A stretch of 22,444 nucleotides of DNA from contig CAKRQL010000022.1 of assembly GCA_934393265.1 (NCBI GenBank), positions 1 to 22,444 of the forward strand, read 5' to 3'. This document shows positions 7,347-14,031 of the stretch, in pieces. The stretch's first letter is position 1; each line of letters begins with the position of its first letter. The notes beneath the pieces were generated by a model. The model had not been told where the DNA came from. It was given only the letters and a program-made list of their open reading frames with translations, and made no database searches. This DNA comes from an uncultured Eubacteriales bacterium (GTDB lineage Bacteria; Bacillota; Clostridia; Oscillospirales; CAG-272). The position numbers and the translations under genes were made by a program.

Positions 7347-8564
7347 ATGCAGATTTACGAAGAACTGAAGGCGCGCGGGCTCATCGCGCAGGTGACCGAC
7401 GAGGAGGAGATAAGAAACCTCATAAACGAGGGCAAGGCGACCTTTTACATCGGGTTTGACCCGACGGCAGACTCGCTCCATGTCGGGCATTTTATGGCTC
7501 TCTGCCTCATGAAGCGGCTCCAGATGGCGGGCAACCGCCCGATAGTCCTTATCGGCGGCGGCACGGGCTACATCGGCGACCCGTCCGGAAGAACGGACAT
7601 GCGCTCTATGATGACGCCGGAGACGATACAGCACAACTGCGACTGCTTTCGGAAGCAGATGGAAAGATTTATAGAGTTCGGCGAGGGGAAAGCCGTTATG
7701 GTCAACAATGCGGACTGGCTCCTGAAGCTCAACTACATTGACCTGCTTCGCGATGTCGGCGCATGCTTCTCCGTCAACCGAATGCTGACGGCGGAGTGCT
7801 ACAAGCAGAGAATGGAAAAAGGTCTCTCATTCCTTGAATTCAACTACATGATAATGCAGTCCTATGACTTCTATCACCTTTTCAAGGAATACGGCTGTAA
7901 CATGCAGTTTGGCGGAGACGACCAGTGGTCAAACATGCTCGGCGGCACGGAGCTCATCCGTCGCAAGCTCGGCAAGGACGCATACGCCATGACCATCAAT
8001 CTTCTCCTCAATTCGGAGGGCAAGAAAATGGGCAAGACCGCGAACGGCGCCGTCTGGCTCGACCCGAAGAAAACCACGCCCTACGACTTCTACCAGTACT
8101 GGCGTAACATCGGCGACGCGGACGTGCTTAGGTGCATACGCATGCTGACGTTCCTGCCGCTCGAGGAGATAGACAAGATGGACAAGTGGGAGGGCGCACA
8201 GCTCAACCGCGCGAAGGAAATCCTCGCGTACGAGCTCACAAAGCTTGTGCACGGTGAAGAAGAGGCAAAGGCGGCAGAGGCGGCAGCAAAGGCGCTCTTT
8301 GTCGGCGGCGACTCTACCCTTACCCCCACCGTTACGGTTGAGGCGGAAAATCTCGTAGACGGCAAGGTTGACATAAACACGCTCCTTGTGCTCGGAAAGA
8401 TGGTTCCCTCCCGCTCCGAGGGGCGGCGCGCCATTGAGCAGGGCGGCGTCTCGCTCGACGGCGAGAAGGTCACCGACATAAAGGCGACGGTCACCGAGGA
8501 GAAGCTCCGCTCCGGGGTGCTTATAAAGCGCGGAAAGAAGAGCTTTGTAAAGTTTACGTTATAA
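7347..8564 (+). CDS. tyrS: Tyrosyl-tRNA synthetase
   Basis: This class I enzyme attaches tyrosine to tRNA-Tyr in the cytosol with ATP. The 405-residue length is normal. The Rossmann catalytic domain shows YIGFDPTADSLHVGH (34-48, the HIGH motif as HVGH), GGGTGYIGDPSGRTD (70-84), the tyrosine-binding region MIMQSYDFYHL (168-178), GGDDQWSNM (189-197) and the KMSKS-type loop KMGKT (227-231). The C-terminal 65 residues form an S4-type RNA-binding domain (MVPSRSEGRRAIEQGGVSLDG region). The ATG at 7347 follows AAGGAG with good spacing, and the tyrosine T-box leader lies directly in front, which independently supports the amino-acid specificity. A short terminator-like hairpin follows at 8591-8617. 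Confidence 0.98.
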   Translation: MQIYEELKARGLIAQVTDEEEIRNLINEGKATFYIGFDPTADSLHVGHFMALCLMKRLQMAGNRPIVLIGGGTGYIGDPSGRTDMRSMMTPETIQHNCDCFRKQMERFIEFGEGKAVMVNNADWLLKLNYIDLLRDVGACFSVNRMLTAECYKQRMEKGLSFLEFNYMIMQSYDFYHLFKEYGCNMQFGGDDQWSNMLGGTELIRRKLGKDAYAMTINLLLNSEGKKMGKTANGAVWLDPKKTTPYDFYQYWRNIGDADVLRCIRMLTFLPLEEIDKMDKWEGAQLNRAKEILAYELTKLVHGEEEAKAAEAAAKALFVGGDSTLTPTVTVEAENLVDGKVDINTLLVLGKMVPSRSEGRRAIEQGGVSLDGEKVTDIKATVTEEKLRSGVLIKRGKKSFVKFTL

Positions 8565-8590
8565 GGCGTAACGGCACGGCAATATAAAGA

Positions 8591-8617
8591 GGGCGACGCA
8601 GTGTGCGCCGCCCTTTT
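8591..8617 (+). terminator. Probable terminator after tyrS
   Basis: GGGCG-a-CGCA (8591-8600) pairs with 8604-8613 apart from one A-C mismatch, with a GTG loop and T4 after it. The U tract is short, so termination may be incomplete, but the convergent gene starts its stop codon at 8621. Confidence 0.6.
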
Positions 8618-8620
8618 GAA

Positions 8621-9340
8621 TTAAAAATATATTGAATTTATGTACTTTGTCGGCAGTCCCTCGCGATAGAGGTGCGAGTCGTTTGAGAGCTGGAGGACGC
8701 AAGGGACGACCGCGTCGTCATCGCCGTTAAATCTTATGACCGTCATGGAACTGTGCCCGAAGTTAAAGCGGAAGCAGAACTGACTGTACGGTATATCGAG
8801 GAGCGAGGAGAGAAAGACCATGCCGAATCCCTGATGCGCGAACAGGGCTATTCTTCTAAAGTTCGGTCTCTCGGCTCTGTAAGTGTGTGTTTCCCGGTCA
8901 TGGACGTAGCCGTGGGAGGCTATAAATTCGTCTATCTCACGGTTTGACTGCTTTATATAGTCGCCGAAACGACGTTCACCGGCGAATACCGGGTGATCAT
9001 ACCACCTCTCGCCGAGGGCTATTCCCTCACGGCTGTTGAGTGCCGCGCGCATACGCTGGTCGTGGAATATCCATGTGCTTTTTCCCTCTTCGGTTGTTAC
9101 GGTGAGGTTTTTCCACGGGTGAGCCTCGTTGCAGAAATCAAGTGCCGTCGGTGTGATATTCAAAAGCTTAGCCGTCGGCTCTGCGGTTTTAATTGCGCGG
9201 TTCGAGGTTGATGTATATATTTCGTCGAGCCCGTAGAGAGCGAGCCGCTTTGCGAGAGCCTGCGCCTGCAATTCCCCCTGCGGGGTTAAGCTGTCGGGAT
9301 TATAGATGGGGTCGCCGTGTCTTATATAAAAAAGCAGCAT
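8621..9340 (-). CDS. Histidine phosphatase superfamily protein (phosphoglycerate mutase-like)
   Basis: The 239-residue cytosolic protein belongs to the branch-1 histidine phosphatase fold. The catalytic RHG motif is at residues 7-9 (His8 would be phosphorylated). A second arginine lies in TSTSNRAIKTAEP (Arg48), and the second catalytic histidine is His169 in LFAHQGFG. The middle region, about residues 80-160, is longer and more polar than in minimal family members and probably forms the substrate cap. The family includes phosphoglycerate mutases, sugar-phosphate and nucleotide phosphatases, and cobalamin enzymes. Nothing here decides the substrate, and the neighbours (tyrS, tRNA-Val) do not help. 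The ATG at 9340 follows AAAGGAAT, and a promoter is proposed at 9416-9444. Transcription converges with tyrS. Confidence 0.9.
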   Translation of the reverse strand: MLLFYIRHGDPIYNPDSLTPQGELQAQALAKRLALYGLDEIYTSTSNRAIKTAEPTAKLLNITPTALDFCNEAHPWKNLTVTTEEGKSTWIFHDQRMRAALNSREGIALGERWYDHPVFAGERRFGDYIKQSNREIDEFIASHGYVHDRETHTYRAERPNFRRIALFAHQGFGMVFLSSLLDIPYSQFCFRFNFGHSSMTVIRFNGDDDAVVPCVLQLSNDSHLYREGLPTKYINSIYF

Positions 9341-9415
9341 AATTTATTCCTTTCGCCCGTCTCTGCCGCTGCGGAACGTCTCCGCGCGGCACCGGAAAAT
9401 GGGCTGTACACATTT

Positions 9416-9444
9416 ATTCTACCATAAGACGAAAAAAATTACAA
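9416..9444 (-). promoter_or_regulatory. Probable promoter of the histidine phosphatase gene
   Basis: On the minus strand, TTGTAA (9439-9444), a 17-nt spacer and TAGAAT (9416-9421). The -35 is imperfect. It lies only six bases from the divergent tRNA promoter -35. Confidence 0.62.
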
Positions 9445-9450
9445 TACCCC

Positions 9451-9479
9451 TTGACAAATCGGAAAAAATATGCTTTAAT
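9451..9479 (+). promoter_or_regulatory. Promoter of the tRNA-Val gene
   Basis: Consensus TTGACA (9451-9456), a 17-nt spacer and TTTAAT (9474-9479) preceded by TGC (extended -10). It lies 14 nt before the mature tRNA start. Confidence 0.88.
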
Positions 9480-9493
9480 ATACATGTTGTCTC

Positions 9494-9570
9494 GGAGGCA
9501 TAGCTCAGTTGGTTAGAGTACTTGCTTGACATGCAAGGGGTCACTGGTTCGAGTCCAGTTGTCTCCACCA
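9494..9570 (+). tRNA. tRNA-Val (anticodon GAC)
   Basis: A complete cloverleaf can be folded. The acceptor stem GGAGGCA pairs with TGTCTCC (one G-T). The D arm is GCTC/GAGT, the anticodon stem CTTGC/GCAAG has loop TTGACAT, and the T arm is ACTGG-TTCGAGT-CCAGT. The 3' ACCA is encoded. The anticodon GAC reads GUC and GUU valine codons. The gene is a single-gene unit with its own promoter and terminator. Confidence 0.97.
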
Positions 9571-9572
9571 CA

Positions 9573-9620
9573 AATCCCGGAACTTACTTCTTTTCTGAGT
9601 AGGTTCCGGGATTTTTTGTT
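9573..9620 (+). terminator. Terminator of the tRNA gene
   Basis: AATCCCGGAAC (9573-9583) pairs perfectly with 9603-9613 around a 19-nt loop, followed by a T-rich tract. The tract reaches into the 3' end of the ATPase gene on the other strand. Confidence 0.88.
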
Positions 9621-9623
9621 TTT

Positions 9624-10877
9624 TCAGTAATTCAGCGCTTTTTCGGGAGAAAGCAGGAAATCACGCAGAGAGAGCATTATTATCCCTTTTTCGTTATAGC
9701 CGCTCATAATAGGTTGATTTACTATGATAATCTTTCTGAACGCGTCATTTATCTCAAGCAGGGACGCCTGCTCCTGCGTCATTTTCTCCTCATTCGGGAT
9801 ATTGAAAGCCGACTGAATATAATATCTCCTGTTACCGAGATTGACAACGAAGTCTATCTCGCTCTTTTTTCTTAACACAGTATCTCCGTCCTTTGTCGCG
9901 CCCTCGACGACGCCGACATCAACAGAGTACCCACGGAGCCGCAACTCGTTATATATGATATTCTCCATTATATGGGTGTACTCCTGCTGTCTGAAAGAAA
10001 GCCGGGCATTTCGGAGCCCCATATCGACAAAATAATATTTTGCGGGAGTATTTATATATTTCTTCCCTTTTATGTCGTAGCGCACCGCTTTCTCTATCAG
10101 AAAAGCGTCCTGAAGATAATCGATATACGATGTGATTGTATTTGCCGAGAGCTTGATGTTCTTTACGCTTGAAAAAGTATTCGAGAGCTTCAACGGGTTT
10201 GTAAGTGAGCCTATGCCGGAGGCAAGAATATCAGTAAGCTCGCCTATTTCGGCATTTCCGCGCAGTTTATTTCTATTGATTATATCGGCAAGATAGGTAG
10301 TTTCAAAAAGGTTCGTCAGATATGCCGCCTTCTCCTCCGGGGTTTCCAGAGACAGGCAGAGCGGCATGCCACCGTAATTGCAATACATTGCAAAAGCTTT
10401 ATCAAACTCTCCGCCGAACGCCGAATAAAATTCCGAGAAACAGAGCGGATATACGCGTATCTCATCCCCGCGCCCGCGAAATTCCGTGATTATATCGGTT
10501 GATAAAAATCTGGAGTTACTGCCGGTTATATAAATATCCGCGTTAGGAATGTGCATAAATCCGTTGATTACGCTCTCAAAATCAGAAACCAACTGGATTT
10601 CGTCAAGGAGAACATAGTAATCTCCGGTATCGGTTATTCTGCTCTTGACGAACGCGTAAAGCTCATCCGGATTATGATATTTACGGTTTCCGTAATCGTC
10701 AAGCGCGAGGAAGATTATATGATCCTCATGAACTCCCGATGAGAGCAGATGATCACGGAACATTTTTGAGAGAAGATACGATTTTCCGCATCGTCTGACA
10801 CCGGTGATAATCTTTACCATTCCATTATTCTTGTGTTTTATCAGTCTGTTCAGATAAATATCTCTTTTAATTTCCAT
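9624..10877 (-). CDS. ATP-binding protein, AAA-type with C-terminal DUF4143-like region
   Basis: The 417-residue protein matches the common bacterial and archaeal family annotated as AAA_14 plus DUF4143. It has Walker A GVRRCGKS (26-33), Walker B YYVLLDEIQ (87-95), a sensor-1-like ITGSNS (117-122) and FRGRGDEIRVYPLCFSEF soon after. The C-terminal half carries YYFVDMGLRNA, then ENIIYNELRLRG and a KSEIDFVV segment, which resembles a restriction-endonuclease-like fold (EIDFV). The family's function is unsettled; members are often found alone, as here. The open frame extends to 10922, but the start is placed at ATG 10877. GGAG lies nine bases before it, and the promoter -10 is at 10913-10918, so the longer start would not be transcribed. 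The 3' end abuts the tRNA-Val terminator. Confidence 0.9.
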   Translation of the reverse strand: MEIKRDIYLNRLIKHKNNGMVKIITGVRRCGKSYLLSKMFRDHLLSSGVHEDHIIFLALDDYGNRKYHNPDELYAFVKSRITDTGDYYVLLDEIQLVSDFESVINGFMHIPNADIYITGSNSRFLSTDIITEFRGRGDEIRVYPLCFSEFYSAFGGEFDKAFAMYCNYGGMPLCLSLETPEEKAAYLTNLFETTYLADIINRNKLRGNAEIGELTDILASGIGSLTNPLKLSNTFSSVKNIKLSANTITSYIDYLQDAFLIEKAVRYDIKGKKYINTPAKYYFVDMGLRNARLSFRQQEYTHIMENIIYNELRLRGYSVDVGVVEGATKDGDTVLRKKSEIDFVVNLGNRRYYIQSAFNIPNEEKMTQEQASLLEINDAFRKIIIVNQPIMSGYNEKGIIMLSLRDFLLSPEKALNY

Positions 10878-10912
10878 TTTGAAAACTCCGACAATGATAT
10901 TTATTTGACTAT

Positions 10913-10941
10913 ATTTTAGCACCTATACACGCGTATGTCAA
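10913..10941 (-). promoter_or_regulatory. Promoter of the ATPase gene
   Basis: On the minus strand, consensus TTGACA (10936-10941), a 17-nt spacer and TAAAAT (10913-10918) preceded by TGC. It fixes the translation start at 10877 by placing transcription initiation near 10906. Confidence 0.9.
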
Positions 10942-11032
10942 TAATTCTATTGAGAATTTTTGTGAAAGGTTGCAATTTTTCTAAATAGGAAACGTGGGGG
11001 CGGAAAAGTTAAAGTGTTTTACATCTGTTTTC

Positions 11033-11061
11033 TTGATTTTCGTGGAGTTTGATGTTATACT
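11033..11061 (+). promoter_or_regulatory. Promoter of the DUF4317 gene
   Basis: TTGATT (11033-11038), a 17-nt spacer and TATACT (11056-11061) preceded by TGT (extended -10), 48 nt before the ATG at 11109. Confidence 0.82.
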
Positions 11062-11108
11062 GTTTAAGCGGGAATGCCCCGGATTTTTAAGAAAAAGGAA
11101 TTACAGAG

Positions 11109-12248
11109 ATGAAAGATAAAGAATATTCGGAGCTGAAGCGGACGCTGACGCTCAAGAGGAACACCGTGCCGGCGGTATACGGCTGTTATATCAGCGCGGA
11201 GGGCGAGATAATCTCGCGGTTCCGCCGCTCGCTCGGGCTCGCGGGAGAGGAGGAGACCGAGAAGTATCTCGCGATATTCCGCCGCCTGCTCTCCGGGGGG
11301 AGAAACAAAAACCTCTTTGAAATCCCGTTCTCCACAAGGCAGGTGACGGACGGAGAGGAGCACAGGCTCCTCATGTCACTGCGCAAATCGGAAGAGCCGG
11401 AGGACGGAGACCTCGGCTCCCTTATATCCAAGATAACCGCGACATACAAGTCGGAGGTCAGCTACTGCATACTCTTTATAAGGGCGAGATACGACGTCGT
11501 GAAGCGGTCGTCTGCCGACGGGGACGACGAGGAGAAAAAGTCCTACGAGGCTTTCACCTACACGGCATGTGCGATATGCCCGGTGCGGCAGACAAAATCA
11601 GACCTCGCGTATGATGCAAACGAAAAGCTCTTCTGCGGGCTGGCGCCGCACTCTGCCGTCTGTATGCCGGAGGCGGGCTACTTCTTCCCCGCCTTTGACA
11701 ACCGGCAGTCAAACATTTATTCCGCTGTATTCTACACAAAGAGCACAGACTGTGACCACGGGGAGCTCACCTCCGCGCTGTTCGGCAGCGGGATCGGCAT
11801 GACGGCGGCAAAGCAGGGCGCGACCTTCCGCGAGACGCTCGCCTCCACGCTCGACGACAATCTCACATTTGATGTGGCGCGCGCGCTCCACACCTCTATC
11901 GCCGACAGAATCGAGGAGCACAAAGCCGCGAGGGTCGACGAGCCGCTCGTGCTCACGCGCGAGGATGTGCGCGACTGTCTCGCGGCGGCGGGAATCCCGG
12001 ACGGGGAGCTCGACAGCTTCTCCACGATGTACAATGAAAACTTCGGCGCCGGGGAGGAACTCGAGCCGAAGAACATCGTAAACCCGAAAAAATTCGAGCT
12101 CAAAACCCCGGATATTACGATAAAGGTGGCACCCGGCAAGGAGTCACTGATCGCTGCGAAAATGATAAACGGAAAGAAATACATAATCATCGACGCGGAG
12201 GGCGGAATCGAGCTCAACGGGCTCGATGTAAAAATCCCGGAGGAATAA
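11109..12248 (+). CDS. DUF4317 family protein
   Basis: The 379-residue protein is recognisable as a DUF4317 member, a family common in Clostridia with no known function. The N-terminus has the family look (ELKRTLTLKRNTVPAVYGCYISAEGEI). It is followed by the internal segments CAICPVRQTKSDLAYD, AVCMPEAGYFFPAFDNRQSN and LFGSGIGMTAAKQGATF. The last 60 residues end in a beta-rich tail (ITIKVAPGKESLIAAK, then KYIIIDAEGGIELNGLDV). It has no signal peptide or membrane segment and no known catalytic motif. The ATG follows AAGGAA. The gene has its own promoter and a strong bidirectional terminator, so it is transcribed alone, between the ATPase gene and the convergent opp operon. Function remains unknown. 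Confidence 0.85.
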   Translation: MKDKEYSELKRTLTLKRNTVPAVYGCYISAEGEIISRFRRSLGLAGEEETEKYLAIFRRLLSGGRNKNLFEIPFSTRQVTDGEEHRLLMSLRKSEEPEDGDLGSLISKITATYKSEVSYCILFIRARYDVVKRSSADGDDEEKKSYEAFTYTACAICPVRQTKSDLAYDANEKLFCGLAPHSAVCMPEAGYFFPAFDNRQSNIYSAVFYTKSTDCDHGELTSALFGSGIGMTAAKQGATFRETLASTLDDNLTFDVARALHTSIADRIEEHKAARVDEPLVLTREDVRDCLAAAGIPDGELDSFSTMYNENFGAGEELEPKNIVNPKKFELKTPDITIKVAPGKESLIAAKMINGKKYIIIDAEGGIELNGLDVKIPEE

Positions 12249-12280
12249 AAAAAGGGGGAGCTCCCCTTTTCGGAGCACAA

Positions 12281-12336
12281 AAAAGGGCTGCGCCCGGTAC
12301 ACCACGATGTGCCGGAGGCAGTCCTTTTGTTTTTTC
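12281..12336 (+). terminator. Bidirectional terminator between the DUF4317 gene and the opp operon
   Basis: AAAAGGGCTGC (12281-12291) pairs with 12318-12328 with one G-T, and a second inner helix (CCGGTACA with TGTGCCGG) extends it. T-rich tracts follow on both strands, so it can end both convergent transcripts. A small palindrome around GGGGAGCTCCCC (12255-12266) lies just upstream. Confidence 0.88.
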
Positions 12337-12349
12337 ATTTTGTCTCTCT

Positions 12350-12763
12350 TTACGCCGTATACACCGTATAAAAGAGGACGGTAAAGACCACGGCGACGGT
12401 GACAAAAAGCGCGCCGCAAATGAAGAGAAAGCCGTAGCCGCGCGCGCGCTTTTCAGACCTTCTCGTCACATAGTCGTAATAGGTCTCCCTCTTTCTCGCC
12501 TTTCCGGGGACGAGACGCGCGAAAAGCCACGAGAAGGCGTATGAAAGCCCGTCAAAGCTCCCCTTTGAGCTTATCCACGCGAGGACGCCGACGGCGAGGA
12601 AGAGGATGCCCGGGACGGTAAATGCGTCTGCAAGGACGCGGTATCTGTCAACGGTCGTCTCTATCCTCCCGTTATTCAGCGACCATATAATGGTCGTGAG
12701 CGCGGCGCCTGTCGCAAGGGTCAGGGAGTATTTTATAAGCGTCAGGGTCCACTGTTTTTTCAA
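12350..12763 (-). CDS. Small three-helix membrane protein, DUF3899-like, coupled to oppF
   Basis: This 137-residue protein has hydrophobic helices near residues 8-28, 47-66 and 111-134. A basic cytoplasmic stretch (RKRETYYDYVTRRSEKRARG) lies between the second and third. The middle segment, with FTVPGILFLAVGVLAW and then GSFDGLSYAF, fits the DUF3899 pattern; function unknown. The start is a TTG that overlaps the oppF stop codon as TTGA. A clear AAAGGAG lies eight bases before it, inside the last oppF codons, and no other start codon is nearby. It is the last gene of the opp operon. Position suggests a role with the transporter, but a hitchhiking gene is equally possible. Confidence 0.8.
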   Translation of the reverse strand: MKKQWTLTLIKYSLTLATGAALTTIIWSLNNGRIETTVDRYRVLADAFTVPGILFLAVGVLAWISSKGSFDGLSYAFSWLFARLVPGKARKRETYYDYVTRRSEKRARGYGFLFICGALFVTVAVVFTVLFYTVYTA

Positions 12764-14031
12764 AGTCCGAGCTCCTTTTTATACTCCGCCTCCTCCGCGT
12801 CGTTACAATAGACGAAGTGACCGGGGGCTATCTCGCGCATTGACGGCTTATTCACGCTGTAATCATGGGATACGAGCGGATCATAGGCTATGCGCTCACG
12901 TGTTTTTTCGGTATGGGGATCGGGTATCGGAATTGCCGAGAGGAGCGAGCGGGTGTACGGGTGGAGGGGATGGGCAAAGAGCTCATCCGAGGTCGCGAGC
13001 TCTACCATTTTTCCGTAGTACATGACGCCTATACGGTCGGAGAAATATTTTACGACCGAGAGGTCATGGGCTATGAAGAGAATAGTCAAGCCCAGTTTGT
13101 CGCGCAGCTCGTTCAGAAGATTTATAACCTGCGCCTGTATCGAAACATCAAGGGCGGATATCGGCTCATCGGCTATTATCATCTCCGGCTTCATTATGAC
13201 AGAGCGGGCGATGCCGATACGCTGTCTCTGCCCTCCCGAGAACTCGTGCGGGTATCTGCCCGCATGCTCCGGAACGAGACCGACAAGCTCAAGAATTTTA
13301 TAGACCTGCTCGTCTATATATTTCTTATTCTTTATGCCGTTTATTACAAGACCCTCGGCTATTATCTCGCGCACGGTCATGCGGGGGTTAAGAGATGCTA
13401 TCGGGTCCTGGAATATCATCTGTATCTGGGTTATGAGCTTCGTACGCTTTGCTATATGGAGCTCACGCCGCATGTCGCGGCGGAGGGCGGCGCGCTCCTC
13501 ATCGCTCTTTGCGGTGGAAAGCCTCTCCTCATATTCCGCCCTTACCCTTGCGACGCACTTTTTTGCATACTCGCGGTCGGAATACTTATGGTCATGCTCT
13601 GCTGATGCGATATTCCGCTTTTGTTCGGCTATCGTTTTTTCAAGCTCTGCCCTGATATTTCCCGCGAGCTCGGCTTCTTTTGCTGCCGTCTGCGGGTCGA
13701 CGCGCGCCTTGATTTTCAGGTCGCGGAGAGCGGTTTTCGCGCTCACGCGCGCCTCGTTGATTTTCTTTTTGTATTCATAGGTACCCGCGCATATGCGCTC
13801 GTTCTTAAAATAGATACTGCCCGAGGTTATGTCGTAAAGACGGATAATCGAGCGTCCTGTCGTCGTCTTTCCGCAGCCGGACTCTCCGACAAGCCCGAAA
13901 ACCTCGCCGCGCTTTACATCGAAGCTGACATCGTCAACCGCCTTTGTCGGTCCGAAGTACTGGCAGAGGTGCTCGACGCGCAGGAGGGTCTCGCCGGTCG
14001 CGCCACCCTGCGGGATTTTGTTATCACTCAT
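12760..14031 (-). CDS. oppF: Oligopeptide ABC transporter ATPase OppF, with internal coiled-coil insertion
   Basis: OppF is one of the two ATPases that power oligopeptide import. Motifs: Walker A GESGCGKTT (49-57), Q-loop Gln208 in IFQDP, signature SGGQRQR (265-271), Walker B IIADEP (285-290), D-loop SALD and H-loop His322. The length is 423 residues, while typical OppF has about 310-330. The excess is an insertion at about residues 82-198, between the strand after Walker A and the Q-loop. It is rich in Ala, Glu, Arg and Lys with heptad-like spacing, so probably a helical hairpin or coiled coil. The C-terminal tail lacks the usual Cys motif apart from one Cys in FVYCND. The start is ATG with GGAGGG upstream, overlapping the end of oppD by eight bases. 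Confidence 0.93.
   Translation of the reverse strand: MSDNKIPQGGATGETLLRVEHLCQYFGPTKAVDDVSFDVKRGEVFGLVGESGCGKTTTGRSIIRLYDITSGSIYFKNERICAGTYEYKKKINEARVSAKTALRDLKIKARVDPQTAAKEAELAGNIRAELEKTIAEQKRNIASAEHDHKYSDREYAKKCVARVRAEYEERLSTAKSDEERAALRRDMRRELHIAKRTKLITQIQMIFQDPIASLNPRMTVREIIAEGLVINGIKNKKYIDEQVYKILELVGLVPEHAGRYPHEFSGGQRQRIGIARSVIMKPEMIIADEPISALDVSIQAQVINLLNELRDKLGLTILFIAHDLSVVKYFSDRIGVMYYGKMVELATSDELFAHPLHPYTRSLLSAIPIPDPHTEKTRERIAYDPLVSHDYSVNKPSMREIAPGHFVYCNDAEEAEYKKELGL

Noticed and set aside
10878..10922. Longer N-terminus for the DUF4143 ATPase
   Set aside because: The codons lie on or upstream of the promoter -10 (10913-10918); the ATG at 10877 has a proper ribosome site and begins the family-like sequence MEIKRD.
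12253..12270. Palindrome around GGGGAGCTCCCC as a separate terminator of the DUF4317 gene
   Set aside because: It has no room for a loop unless central pairs open, and its T4 tract is short; the larger hairpin at 12281-12328 is the better terminator.
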